Shown piece after piece: positions 1 to 10,039 of a stretch of 64,000 nt of DNA. Source of the DNA: Gp6-AA40 sp035647075. Lineage in GTDB: Bacteria > Acidobacteriota > Vicinamibacteria > Vicinamibacterales > UBA2999. A model generated the notes under the pieces. It saw only the letters and a program-made list of their open reading frames with translations, searched no databases and was not told where the DNA came from. Position numbers and translations under genes: made by a program. Where the stretch lies: NCBI GenBank assembly GCA_035647075.1, contig DASROF010000168.1:42755-106754 (forward strand), written 5' to 3'. Each line of letters starts with the position of its first letter. Position 1 is the stretch's first letter.

Positions 1-1
1 A

Positions 2-778
2 TTCGCTGGCGCTGATCTCGCCAATCTGGTCAACGAAGCCGCGCTCCTCGCCGCACGGAAAGACAAGACCTCCGTCGAGATGTCCGACTTCGACGAGGCG
101 ATCGACCGGCTGATCGCCGGACTCGAAAAGAAACGGGTGATGAGTACGAAGGAGCGCGAGATTGTCGCCTACCACGAGTCCGGACACGCGATCGTGGCGA
201 CGATCATCCCGGGCATGGATCCCGTCCACAAGATCTCGATCGTGCAGCGCGGGTTCGGCGCGCTCGGCTACACGATGCAGCTGCCCCTCGAAGATCGGTA
301 TCTGATGCAGCGGCAGGATTTGCTCAATCAGCTCGCCGTGCTGCTCGGCGGCAGAACGGCGGAAGAACTGGCGCTCGGCGAGATTTCAACCGGAGCGCAG
401 AACGATCTGCAGCGCGCCACGGACATCGCCCGCGCCATGGTCACGGAATGGGGCATGAGCGATGCTCTCGGCGCGGTGAATTACGACGGGCACAAGCGGA
501 ACAAATTCCTGGACATGCAGTTGGGACCCGAGCGCGGTAACTATGCGGAAGACACGGCCCGCCTCATCGATGCGGAGGTGAAGCGCATCATGACGGAGGC
601 GCATACGCGCGCCACAACGATCCTGACCGACAAGCGCGACATGCTCGAGACCGTCACCCGGAAGCTTCTGGAACAGGAAGTGATGGAAGGCGCCACACTA
701 CGGTCGATTCTTGGCGTGCCGCCGGACGCAGTGACCCACGGCTCAGAGGGAATTCCCCTTCCGCCGGAACTGCGATAG
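2..778 (+). CDS. ftsH: ATP-dependent zinc metalloprotease FtsH, C-terminal part
   Basis: The frame is open from the first bases of the window, so only the C-terminal part is present. It begins in the end of the AAA+ domain (FAGADLANLVNEAALLAAR) and continues into the M41 peptidase domain. The zinc-binding HESGH motif is encoded near position 173, and the TGAQNDLQRAT segment carries the expected Asp zinc ligand. FtsH is a membrane-anchored hexameric protease that degrades misfolded membrane proteins and some regulators. The C-terminus ends in a short Pro-rich tail. The upstream AAA Walker motifs and transmembrane segments lie outside the window. The gene converges on the metallo-hydrolase gene that follows. 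Confidence 0.96.
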   Translation, partial: FAGADLANLVNEAALLAARKDKTSVEMSDFDEAIDRLIAGLEKKRVMSTKEREIVAYHESGHAIVATIIPGMDPVHKISIVQRGFGALGYTMQLPLEDRYLMQRQDLLNQLAVLLGGRTAEELALGEISTGAQNDLQRATDIARAMVTEWGMSDALGAVNYDGHKRNKFLDMQLGPERGNYAEDTARLIDAEVKRIMTEAHTRATTILTDKRDMLETVTRKLLEQEVMEGATLRSILGVPPDAVTHGSEGIPLPPELR

Positions 779-780
779 GG

Positions 781-804
781 GCAGAGCGTAAAGATCGACT
801 CTGC
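781..804. terminator. Weak hairpin between convergent ftsH and metallo-hydrolase genes
   Basis: GCAGAG (781-786) pairs with CTCTGC (799-804) around a 12-nt loop, immediately after the ftsH stop codon. The right arm touches the stop codon of the opposing gene. There is no T-run, so this is at best a weak terminator. Confidence 0.3.
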
Positions 805-2194
805 TAAGACGCCAGCGGCATCCTGGCCGCTTCCCAGGCCGCAATCCCGCCGGCGATCTCACTGACCTGACTGACTCCGGCGCGCTGCAGCAGGCTTGCC
901 GCGAGTGACGACCGGTAGCCCCCCGCGCAGTAGACAAGGATCGGCCGATCGCGCGGAATCTCATCCAGCCGATCGCGAAGCTCCTGACATGGCACCGAGA
1001 CGCTTCCCGCGATCTTCTTAGCGGCCCGTTCGCCTGGTGCGCGGACATCCAGCAGAAGCGGCGGATTGACTCCACCAGCGCGTTCTGCCGCGAGCTCCGG
1101 CGTGATCCGCTCGGTCGTCGTGATCAGCGAGGGCCTGGCGTCAACGCTGCGGAAACCGCCGTCCAGATAGCCCACGACCGTGTCGAGGCCGATGCGGCCC
1201 AGCCGCAACGCCGACTCACTCTCCTGCCCAGGGTCGGCGATGATGAGAATCGGTTTCTCAGGGTCGAGTACGGTTCCTGCCCACGTCGCATACTGCCCCA
1301 CCAGTCCGATGTTGATGCTCCCCCGGAGATGCCCTGAGGCAAACTGGGCGGCATCTCGGGTATCGAGCACCTGCCCGCCGGCGTCCTGCACGGCGAGCAC
1401 TTGATCCAGCGTCATCGGACTGACTTCTCGTGCGAGCGTTTCCTGCAGCGTCGCACGCTCGCGGCTGTTCAGCTGGGCGTCGTAGGTGAAGTACGACGGG
1501 GCCAGTGGCTGGTCCGCGGTCACCAGCTGGACGAACGCCTCCTTCGACATCGGCTGCAGCGCGTAGTTCAGTTTGCGCTGCTCACCGATCGTGGAGACGG
1601 TCTCTTTGCTGATCGCTTTTCCGCACAGCGAGCCGGCACCGTGTGCCGGATAGACCAGGCTGGAGTCCGGCAGCGCCAGAAGCTTCCGGTGCACCGAGTC
1701 GTACAGCATGCCGCCCAGTTCGGTCGCCGACCACCCGAGAGCCGCGCGCAAGTCCGGTCGGCCTACGTCGCCGACGAACAGCGTGTCGCCCGTCAAGACG
1801 GCCGCTGGCGCGGCGCCGCCCGCTGCCGCGTCGAACACAAGGATCGAGATCGATTCTGCCGTGTGGCCGGGCGTTTCAAGCGCCTCGAGGGACACCTGTC
1901 CCATCTCGATCCGATCGCCGTCACCGAGCGGTGTAAACGCGTACTCGGCCTGCGCCACGCGACCGAGGTAGATGCGCGCGCCCGTGCTATCCCGAAGCTC
2001 GAGGTGGCCGGCGATGAAGTCCGCGTGGAAGTGCGTGAGGATCACGTGCTTGATCGTCAGCCCGTGCTCGTGCGCGAAAGTCAGATACTGGTCGATATCG
2101 CGCTGCGGGTCGACCACGCAGGCCGTACCCGACGCCTCGTCACCGATCAGGTACGAGGCGTGGGCGAGACAGTTCAGATAGAACTGCTTGAGGA

Positions 2195-2198
<4 letters not shown>
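804..2198 (-). CDS. MBL-fold hydrolase with two rhodanese domains (persulfide dioxygenase-like)
   Basis: The protein is 464 aa. An N-terminal metallo-beta-lactamase domain carries the metal motif THFHADFIAGH (residues 55-65), typical of the ETHE1/persulfide dioxygenase group. Two rhodanese domains follow. The second has the active loop CAGGYRS with catalytic Cys. In the first, the Cys position reads as Asp (IIADPGQES), so it is probably a non-catalytic structural copy. The family oxidises glutathione persulfide or related sulfane sulfur in the cytoplasm. The GTG start overlaps the TGA of the upstream peroxiredoxin gene (GTGA), so the two are probably translationally coupled and share a redox/sulfur role. 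The precise substrate is inferred from the family. Confidence 0.85.
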
Positions 2199-2839
<641 letters not shown>

Positions 2840-2957
2840 TATTCATGCCTCCTGAATTCCGCAACAATTCTATTCCCTGAGACGCCCCGGCACCGGTCAC
2901 CGGTCCCGTCCGCCGTCCAGTCATTAACTTCGGCCCGTGGCGATTTCGGGTATCTGC

Positions 2958-2963
2958 GATAAT
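2958..2963 (+). promoter_or_regulatory. Possible extended -10 element of the kinase gene
   Basis: TGCGATAAT resembles an extended -10 (TGn-GATAAT) 25 nt upstream of the kinase ATG. No good -35 is visible at 17 nt. The kinase also lacks a clear Shine-Dalgarno sequence. Confidence 0.25.
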
Positions 2964-2988
2964 CGCGGGCAGCTCATTACTCATCCAC

Positions 2989-5900
2989 ATGGACGGACCA
3001 GGTCAAGACCCCCACGCCTGGAATGGCGCCGTGCCGTCATTGGCATGCGCGTACTGTGGCAGTTCCGCTCCGCCGGCGGCGGGTCGATGCCCGCAATGCG
3101 GCCGTGCCCGCGCAGACAGTGACTCTCTGACCGTTCTGGGCGACGCCCTGACGCCCACACCGGTCCGAGCGACCGGAGAGACGTTCGGAAGCTCCTCCGA
3201 GGACGTTACACGTTTTGTGGCGCCTTCTGACATGCCCGAAGACGTGACCCGGGTGGTCGCGTCTGCCGACCCCTCCGAAGACCTCAGGCAATTTGCCGCT
3301 CCACCGGCAGCGTCTGAGGACCTCACGCGATTTGCCCCTCCACCGGCAGCGTCTGAGGATGTCACGCGATTTGCCGAGGCCGGCGATGCGCTGACGGTCG
3401 CGAGTCCCGTAATACCAGCCCCACCGCGGGCGTCTGTATCTGGCGCCGCGCGACGCTCCGGACGCGACACCGGGCCGCTCGAAGTCGGCCAGTCCTTCGG
3501 CCCTCGCTACCACATCATCCGGATGCTCGGGGTCGGCGGAATGGGCGCGGTGTATCAGGCCTGGGACGCGGAGCTAGGCGTTGCCGTGGCCATCAAAGTG
3601 ATTCGGCCGGAGGTCATGGACGATCCGGCCACCGCGGAGGAAGTCAGCCGGAGGTTCAAGCGCGAGTTGCTGCTGGCCCGGCAGGTCACGCACAAGAACG
3701 TCGTGCGCATTCACGACCTGGGCGATATCGACGGGATCAAGTACATCACGATGTCGTACGTCGAGGGCACGGACCTGGCGACGATCATCAAGCGCGACGG
3801 CAAGCGCCCGGTACGGGAGCTGCTCCATGTTGCCCGCGGCGTCATCGACGGACTGGTCGCGGCTCATTCTGCAGGCGTCGTCCATCGTGATCTGAAACCC
3901 GCGAACATCATGATCGGCAAGGATGGTGAGGCGCTGATCATGGACTTCGGGATCGCGCACTCGACAGGTGACGCGAATACCGCACCGGGGGTGGGCACGG
4001 GCACGCTCCCCGAGCACCTCCGCCGTGCCGCAGCGCAGCACACCGGAACAACGGTCGGCGCCATCGTCGGAACGCTGGAATATATGGCCCCCGAGCAGGC
4101 GCGGGGACAGACGATCGATCAACGCGTCGACGTCTACGCGTTCGGCCTGATTCTGTACGACGCATACCTGGGACAACGGCGCGCCGCATCCGGGGGCAGT
4201 GCGGTTGAAGAACTGCAGCGGCGAATGGCCGCGCCGCCTCCGCCGATTCAGATGCTGGCCACGGACATCCCCGCTCCGCTGGCCGCGTTGATTGGACGCT
4301 GCGTCGAGCCCGAGGCCGACAAGCGCTTCCAGACGTCTGCCGAAGTCGCCGCGGAATTGGGACGACTCGACGACGAGGGCAAGCTGATTCCCATCAAGCG
4401 GGTCGTTCGCCTTCCGTACGCGATCGCGGCTGCGGGGTTACTCGTCGCGACGTCGGTCGGGGTGTGGTGGTATCAGCGCCAGTTCATCCCGCCGGCGACC
4501 CACGCGTCGATGAAGGTTGTGATCGCCGATTTCGTGAACGGGACCAAGGATCCGGCATTCGACGGCACCCTTGAACCGCAGCTCAGACGCGTACTCGAAG
4601 GTGCGACATTCATCAGCGCGTACGACAGGCGAAGAATCGGCGGCCTCGGGGTGCAAGCGCCCGAGCACCTCGACGAAGCGGCGGCGCTGCTGCTCGCGGC
4701 GAATCAAGGCGTAGCGACGGTCGTCTCTGGCTCGGTGGCGCCTCGCGGCAGCGGTTATCGAGTCGTCGCGAAAGCGACTCGCTTGGCGCCCCGCGAGGTG
4801 ATCACCACGGAGTCCGGCGATGCGGCGGGTAAGGATCAGGTCCTCGACGTGGCCACGCGGTTGATGGCTCGAATCCGCACGGCGCTCGGCGACGATACGC
4901 CGGAATCTGCCCAGCTCTTTGCGATGCGAAGTGTGTCCGCCAGCTCGCTCGAGGTGGTCCGTCACTACACCGCGGCGATGGAAGCGCAATCAGGCGGACA
5001 GTTCGAGAAGGCGAAGGACAGCTATTTGAAGGCGGTCGGACTGGATCCGACGTTCGCGCTGGGCTACCAGGGCCTGGCTGCCGTGTCGCAAAATCTCGAT
5101 CAGCCTGAGGACGCGGACAAATACATCAAGGAGGCGTTGAAGCACCTCGAGGGCTTGACTGATCGTGAGAAGTTCGCCACGCGCGGCTATTACTACCTGA
5201 TGATTGGCGACAATCAGCAGTGCGTCAAGGAATACGGCGATAAGCTGGCGAAGTATCCAGCGGATATCGTCTCGCACAACCAGCGCGCCATTTGCTTGAA
5301 GAACCTGCGGCAGATGAGAGACGCGGCCGAGGAAATGCGGCAGGCCGTGGAGGCACTGCCGAATCACATTGTCCTGAGGACCAATTACGCGCTGTTCCTC
5401 GCCTTCTCCAGCCAATTCGCGGAGGTCGAGGCCCAGGTCAGGAAAACCAACCCGCCCCTTCGTACCGGGCTGGCCGCCCTCGCCTACAGCCAGATCGGCC
5501 GCGGCCTAGTCTCAGAGGCCACCGCGACGTTCAACACGCTTGCAACGATGGACGCACGAAGCAAGTCCTTGAGTGCTTCAGGACTGGGTGACGTGCTGAT
5601 CTATCAAGGGGCCTTCTCCGTCGCGATTCGCATCCTCGAGCGCGGTGCAGCGGCAGATCTCGCCGCCGGGAGTCCGCATCGAGCGGCCCTGAAATGGACG
5701 ACGATCGCGTACGCGCATCTCATGGCGGGCCGGCCTGCTGCCGCCATTGCCGCTGCAAACACGGCGCTGACGACCAGCCAGACCGTGCCAGTCCGCTTTC
5801 TCGCCGCCCGTACGTTGGTCGAAGCAGGCGCGCTCGACAAAGCGCGACCCGTGGCCGCTGCTCTTCTCTCGGCGGCGCAGCCCGAACCGAAGGCCTACGG

Positions 5901-6282
5901 CAAGATCATCGAAGGCCTGATCGCGTTGCAGGCGAATAAGGCAACCGACGCCATTACATTGCTGACTGAGGCGAACACGCTGCTCGATACCTGGTATGGC
6001 CGTTTCGATCTCGGGCGGGCGTATCTCAAAGCGGAGATGTTCGTGCAGGCGGACTCGGAATTCGATCGTGCCATCGGTCGTCGCGGCGAGGCGACTGCGC
6101 TCGTGGACGATGAGGAGCCGTCTTATGGCCAGTTCCCGCTCGCCTACTACTATCTCGGGCGCGCGCGAGAAGGCGCCGGAGGCGCGAAGTTTGCCGAATC
6201 CTACCGGGAGTACCTCAAGATTCGCGGTGCTTCGACTGAAGATCCGATCGTCAAAGACGCGCGCGGGCGCGCTGGTGGGTAG
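2989..6282 (+). CDS. Zinc-ribbon Ser/Thr protein kinase with TPR sensor region
   Basis: The protein is 1097 aa. A zinc ribbon (CAYC...CPQC, residues 20-37) is followed by five 13-residue repeats with EDVTRF-like cores (71-135). The Hanks-type kinase domain spans about 174-460, with glycine loop GVGGMG (181-186), Lys203, HRDLKPAN (Asp301), DFG (319-321) and APE (367-369), so it looks catalytically active. The DFG-to-APE segment is long, about 45 residues, and Thr-rich. One transmembrane helix lies near 475-495. A large extracytoplasmic region of TPR-like helices runs to the C-terminus. The architecture is that of transmembrane PknB-like receptors, which are abundant in Acidobacteriota. The ligand and substrates cannot be told from sequence. 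The start is the first ATG before the zinc ribbon. Confidence 0.9.
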   Translation: MDGPGQDPHAWNGAVPSLACAYCGSSAPPAAGRCPQCGRARADSDSLTVLGDALTPTPVRATGETFGSSSEDVTRFVAPSDMPEDVTRVVASADPSEDLRQFAAPPAASEDLTRFAPPPAASEDVTRFAEAGDALTVASPVIPAPPRASVSGAARRSGRDTGPLEVGQSFGPRYHIIRMLGVGGMGAVYQAWDAELGVAVAIKVIRPEVMDDPATAEEVSRRFKRELLLARQVTHKNVVRIHDLGDIDGIKYITMSYVEGTDLATIIKRDGKRPVRELLHVARGVIDGLVAAHSAGVVHRDLKPANIMIGKDGEALIMDFGIAHSTGDANTAPGVGTGTLPEHLRRAAAQHTGTTVGAIVGTLEYMAPEQARGQTIDQRVDVYAFGLILYDAYLGQRRAASGGSAVEELQRRMAAPPPPIQMLATDIPAPLAALIGRCVEPEADKRFQTSAEVAAELGRLDDEGKLIPIKRVVRLPYAIAAAGLLVATSVGVWWYQRQFIPPATHASMKVVIADFVNGTKDPAFDGTLEPQLRRVLEGATFISAYDRRRIGGLGVQAPEHLDEAAALLLAANQGVATVVSGSVAPRGSGYRVVAKATRLAPREVITTESGDAAGKDQVLDVATRLMARIRTALGDDTPESAQLFAMRSVSASSLEVVRHYTAAMEAQSGGQFEKAKDSYLKAVGLDPTFALGYQGLAAVSQNLDQPEDADKYIKEALKHLEGLTDREKFATRGYYYLMIGDNQQCVKEYGDKLAKYPADIVSHNQRAICLKNLRQMRDAAEEMRQAVEALPNHIVLRTNYALFLAFSSQFAEVEAQVRKTNPPLRTGLAALAYSQIGRGLVSEATATFNTLATMDARSKSLSASGLGDVLIYQGAFSVAIRILERGAAADLAAGSPHRAALKWTTIAYAHLMAGRPAAAIAAANTALTTSQTVPVRFLAARTLVEAGALDKARPVAAALLSAAQPEPKAYGKIIEGLIALQANKATDAITLLTEANTLLDTWYGRFDLGRAYLKAEMFVQADSEFDRAIGRRGEATALVDDEEPSYGQFPLAYYYLGRAREGAGGAKFAESYREYLKIRGASTEDPIVKDARGRAGG
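3199..3393 (+). repeat. Five 39-bp tandem repeats (13-aa EDVTRF array) in the kinase linker
   Basis: Residues 71-76, 84-89, 97-102, 110-115 and 123-128 read EDVTRF, EDVTRV, EDLRQF, EDLTRF and EDVTRF, spaced exactly 13 residues apart. Four of the five have Thr at position 4. Ala/Pro-rich spacers join them. The array lies between the zinc ribbon and the kinase domain. Confidence 0.9.
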
Positions 6283-6294
6283 TGCTTGACGGCT

Positions 6295-6337
6295 GAAGGG
6301 GACGACCAGGGCTCCGGTCGCCCCGCTCGTCCCCTTC
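6295..6337. terminator. Hairpin between convergent kinase and metzincin genes
   Basis: GAAGGGGACGA (6295-6305) is perfectly complementary to TCGTCCCCTTC (6327-6337), an 11-bp stem with a 21-nt loop. It lies 12 nt after the kinase stop and 20 nt before the stop of the opposing gene. There is no T-run, but the position and strength suit a bidirectional terminator or RNA 3'-end stabiliser. Confidence 0.6.
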
Positions 6338-6357
6338 GCAGATGACTCTTCGCCTGG

Positions 6358-9300
6358 CTACTTCGCGGTAACCGTTATCGTCACCGCAACCGTGTCCGAG
6401 AAATCGCTCAGACGCACGCTCGTATCCCCGTCCCACAAGCCGTCGTCCACCTTGTAATAGAACGTATCTGTCCCGGTGAAACCGTTCTTCGGCGTGTACG
6501 TGAACGATCCATTGGTTTCCAGAACCACATTCCCACTTGGCGGCTGTGCGACGAGTACAGCCCGCAGGATACTCTTGGGCGAATCGACGTCAGTGTCATT
6601 GCTGAGCACGCCTGTTAGGGCCGCAACCTTCAACTGCTTGTTTCTCTGCGTCGTGTAGTCTGGATCTGGATTCGCAGTTGGTGCGTTGTTCACGGCGGCG
6701 ATTGTCACTGACTTCGAATCGCCGCTGAGCGTCAAGTCAGTGAACTTCGCTTTCGTCTTATACGTGAACGTGATCGTCGGATTCAGTGTGCCGTCCGGAA
6801 GCTGCTCTGTGTCGACGTACTTGGCCGTCGAGGGCGTGCCAATGGGAGTCGTCGGATACGTAATCGCCGAGGCCAGCTTTCGATAGACCTGATACTCCGA
6901 TACCTTCCCGAACGACGGCACCTGCCATGTCGATTGCCGCCCGTGATACTCCAGGCTGCCCGCCGTCGCGGCGGTGCACCCCGCAAAGCCGACGATGCAC
7001 ACCTTGAGCGCATACGGCGACGCGGGGCCTGCGCCTCGCGCGGTCTCGACATCGAGTTCTTGCGCGTCGCCGAGGCCAAGCGCATCGCCGAGGCCCAACG
7101 CGTCACCGAGGCCGAGGGCGTCACCAAGTCCGAGGGCATCACCTAAACCAAGAGCGTCGCCAAGCCCGAGTGCGTCGCCCAGCCCGAGTGCATCGCCGAG
7201 GCCAAGGGCGTCACCGAGGCCCAATGCGTCACCAAGGCCCAGGGCATTGCCGAACACCTTTACTGTGACGCCAGCGCCGATCTGGTTCAGGCGCAGACTC
7301 TCCCAGTCGTTGAACCCCTTGAACGTCTCGCTCGTCTTCGCGTCGAAGTTCGAGTCCTGCGAAGCGGAGGCGCTGCCATAAGCAAGGTTACCGTTCCAAT
7401 CCACAAAATCCGTATTGAGATCCGTGTAGACACGTGCCACCCCAGTCGGAAGCGTGGCCTTCACGCCCGTGCAGTAGCGGGTGGCCTGGGGAACTCCCAG
7501 CTTCCCCACGATCGCGCTACCGAACGGGGCAAACCACACCGGTCGATAGTTTGACAGCGACGACAGATAGAGGTCGCTCGGCGTCTCGGTGATGTCGGCG
7601 TCCTTCGTGCCCGAGTAGTCCAGATTCAGTTCATCGGCATTGTTGAGCAGCCCGTGTACCTGGAACGCGTAGCTCATCGAGCTGCGGTAATTCGGTTTAC
7701 AGTTTGGCTCGACGATCGTCGCGGTCGGCGTCGTCAGCGTCTTGTTGCCCCAGACGACCGGTACGCCTCCGTGTGTCAGGTCCACGTTGTGCCCGAGCTC
7801 GTGGAAGGTCGTCGATGCGCGCACGAACGGCCGGCCAACAAATCCATCCCACGCCCCAAGTGTCACCAGGACGTTGCCGCCAGGGAGGTCAGCGATTCCA
7901 CCGGCGCTCGAGGGTATGTGAAAATCGGGATTATTGGTCGTGCAGCTCGTGCCATTGACGTCGTAGTTCGCGGGCTGTCCGCTCACAAGGCAGGGAAAGA
8001 GAGACTTCGGCCGGCCGCGCGAGTGCGCGTACAACACGTAGTGAAACAGGCCCGCGCGCTTGTGATCGAAACGCACCCGGTGCGTGCCGTTATCCCAATT
8101 GAAGGCGCCCATGGCCGGGTTTATCAGTTCCTGATAAGTCAGTTCCCCGCCGTCGTCCTTCACTGGGAAGTCACGATAGACCTGGAAACCAAGCTTCCAA
8201 CTGACCGTCCCCGCGTAATTCGGGAACTGGCACGAGGCCTGCGCGCTGGTGCACCAGACTTCCTTGATGATCTCTCCGCCGCGCGCCAGAGTCGACGGGA
8301 CGAGGTAACCGTCAGCCTCCGTGGACCTGTAGTTGTCAATCCAATCCCAATCGGGACGCTCCACGTCACATACGAGTTCGGTCTCCACGCCCGCGCCGCA
8401 AATCACGCCGAGGTCGTGATAATCATGGATATTGCCGACATCGAAATGCGCGTAAATGCCGTGTGCGGCAAACTTATCGCCGATCGCTTTCAGCATTGCC
8501 GGCGTCGGCATGTGCGTGTGGCCCAGCGAATCCGTGACCGCCCCGTACGGCGTGTTGGGCTCGGCCTTCATCGCATTGAATTCGATGAACAGGTCGCGCT
8601 GGCTGGAATTCGCAAGCATCTGATTGAGATTCGGCAGTGGCGTGCCATCCGGGTCCTTCAGACCGCTAGACGCGTCTTCGATGCCGTCGGGAATGCCGTC
8701 CCCGGGGGGGCCGCCGTCAATATTCGGATCGACATCGGCCACCGCCGTGCTGAAGATGATTCCTTCCGCGGTGAGGCAATCAAATCCACCGCCACCTGAG
8801 TGATCGATCGTCGTCGTGGCGGTTTCACCGAAACCTTCGACAGTGTTGTTATCCGGCGTCATGTAGTCGGTGACGTTGTAAGTCAGTGCCGCCCAGGTGC
8901 GCTCCGACGACGTGCCGGTGCCCTGTACCGGATTCGCAGGTGAGATCTGTGTGTTCGTCCCGTCATTGAAAAACACGCGCTCGTTGCTGTTTGGCTGCCC
9001 AGCCCCGAGCAGGTATGTGATCTTGGCGGACTTGTCGGCCGCGACGCTCGACGACCGGTAGAAGCCGCGCACTCTCTGAGTAATCGTATCGGTCAACGAA
9101 TCCTGGATGTGAATCCCGTCGTAAAAGACGATCTTCCGCAGCGGCTGCGATGAATCGCGATACACGATGACGAGCGTGGCGCCGGCTGATTCGGGAAGCT
9201 GATTGCCGCTCCGTGTCGGCAGTTTGACCTCATGGGAACCATTGACGAGACGTTTGGGCGTCGGGTGATCGTCCTTGTCCAAGCGCACCGGCAGCAGACG

Positions 9301-9774
9301 CAGCACGTCGGCGCTGTACCGCCACATCGTCACCGGGGTTCCTGACGTCCAGCACGTGGCGACGTTGCCAACCAGATCTTGGCTATCCTTCCTCACTGAG
9401 ACGCCGTCGTTCAGATTGAGTTCGGTGCCGCGGAAGAACGCACGCGCCATGGACGGGTCCGCCGTGGTTGTGACCGTTTCCCAGATCAGTGTTGCCGAGA
9501 CGATCTCCGCCTCCGTAGGTACGCCGCTGATGGCAATGCTGCCGGTCGACAACCCTTCGCTGTTCGGCGGATTCAATGCTTCGGTAAAGTCGACGGAACC
9601 GACCACATAATTGCCGGTCACGAGAAAACCACCGCCGTAATGCAGCGGGTCGACCGACGCGGCGTGGCTGCCGGTCTGCGCGAAAAGTAAGAGCAGGACG
9701 CTCACAAGCGCGAACCTCGATGCCAACCCGATCGAGGGGAATCGGAGAAGGGTCTGACCAGTACGTGATGCCAT
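6358..9774 (-). CDS. Large secreted metzincin-like metalloprotease with GLGDAL repeats and Ig-like domain
   Basis: The protein is 1138 aa with an N-terminal signal peptide (hydrophobic ALVSVLLLLFAQTGSHA). A catalytic motif HELGHNVDLTH (residues 658-668) matches the metzincin three-His pattern, although Asp replaces the usual Gly. Ten perfect GLGDAL hexapeptides follow at about residues 845-904. A C-terminal cadherin/Ig-like module (VLSNDTDVDS...FTYTPKNGFTGTDTFYYKV) of the type found in large bacterial surface proteins ends the chain. The segment before the protease contains calcium-site-like text (DPNIDGGPPGDGIPDGIEDA). The ATG has GAGGA 6 nt upstream. It is probably exported and proteolytic; the substrate is unknown. 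The protease call rests on the motif alone. Confidence 0.8.
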   Translation of the reverse strand: MASRTGQTLLRFPSIGLASRFALVSVLLLLFAQTGSHAASVDPLHYGGGFLVTGNYVVGSVDFTEALNPPNSEGLSTGSIAISGVPTEAEIVSATLIWETVTTTADPSMARAFFRGTELNLNDGVSVRKDSQDLVGNVATCWTSGTPVTMWRYSADVLRLLPVRLDKDDHPTPKRLVNGSHEVKLPTRSGNQLPESAGATLVIVYRDSSQPLRKIVFYDGIHIQDSLTDTITQRVRGFYRSSSVAADKSAKITYLLGAGQPNSNERVFFNDGTNTQISPANPVQGTGTSSERTWAALTYNVTDYMTPDNNTVEGFGETATTTIDHSGGGGFDCLTAEGIIFSTAVADVDPNIDGGPPGDGIPDGIEDASSGLKDPDGTPLPNLNQMLANSSQRDLFIEFNAMKAEPNTPYGAVTDSLGHTHMPTPAMLKAIGDKFAAHGIYAHFDVGNIHDYHDLGVICGAGVETELVCDVERPDWDWIDNYRSTEADGYLVPSTLARGGEIIKEVWCTSAQASCQFPNYAGTVSWKLGFQVYRDFPVKDDGGELTYQELINPAMGAFNWDNGTHRVRFDHKRAGLFHYVLYAHSRGRPKSLFPCLVSGQPANYDVNGTSCTTNNPDFHIPSSAGGIADLPGGNVLVTLGAWDGFVGRPFVRASTTFHELGHNVDLTHGGVPVVWGNKTLTTPTATIVEPNCKPNYRSSMSYAFQVHGLLNNADELNLDYSGTKDADITETPSDLYLSSLSNYRPVWFAPFGSAIVGKLGVPQATRYCTGVKATLPTGVARVYTDLNTDFVDWNGNLAYGSASASQDSNFDAKTSETFKGFNDWESLRLNQIGAGVTVKVFGNALGLGDALGLGDALGLGDALGLGDALGLGDALGLGDALGLGDALGLGDALGLGDALGLGDAQELDVETARGAGPASPYALKVCIVGFAGCTAATAGSLEYHGRQSTWQVPSFGKVSEYQVYRKLASAITYPTTPIGTPSTAKYVDTEQLPDGTLNPTITFTYKTKAKFTDLTLSGDSKSVTIAAVNNAPTANPDPDYTTQRNKQLKVAALTGVLSNDTDVDSPKSILRAVLVAQPPSGNVVLETNGSFTYTPKNGFTGTDTFYYKVDDGLWDGDTSVRLSDFSDTVAVTITVTAK
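7064..7243 (-). repeat. Ten 18-bp tandem units encoding GLGDAL
   Basis: Ten consecutive 18-bp units each encode the same hexapeptide. All ten DNA units differ from one another, and every difference is synonymous. An eleventh degenerate unit (GNAL) begins at 7244. Confidence 0.95.
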
Positions 9775-10039
9775 GAATGTCCTCGGTCCGAAGCGCGGCC
9801 CGATACGGCGCGTGAAAGAGATTTAGATTGAAACTGAAGAAGCCGCTTGAAGTTTATGCCGGCCCGGGCCTGGATGCATCGTCTATTCGTGCTACGAGAA
9901 AGGACTGAAAGATGTCGACAATGACAATACGGCCATACCCAGCGCCAACGGTCTCCGAAGTCGCGCGTTCGGCAGACGTTGGTCGCCGGCAGAGGCGACG
10001 TGTAGCGGGAACCCCGGGTGGCGTGGAACGTGAGCGCGG
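9775..10039. other. Non-coding gap upstream of the metzincin gene
   Basis: I see no supported gene in these 265 bp. On the minus strand a TCTAAA-like -10 lies roughly 65 nt before the metzincin ATG, in an AT-richer patch (about 9830-9850). This is the likely promoter region. A short plus-strand open frame at 9912-10103 has no supporting features. Confidence 0.4.

Noticed and set aside
7064..7243. CRISPR-like regular repeat
   Set aside because: The 18-bp units are contiguous with no spacers and encode a peptide repeat in frame.
7654..8799. 381-codon plus-strand frame opposite the metzincin gene
   Set aside because: It is the mirror of a gene with signal peptide, HELGH motif and Ig-like domain; no independent support.
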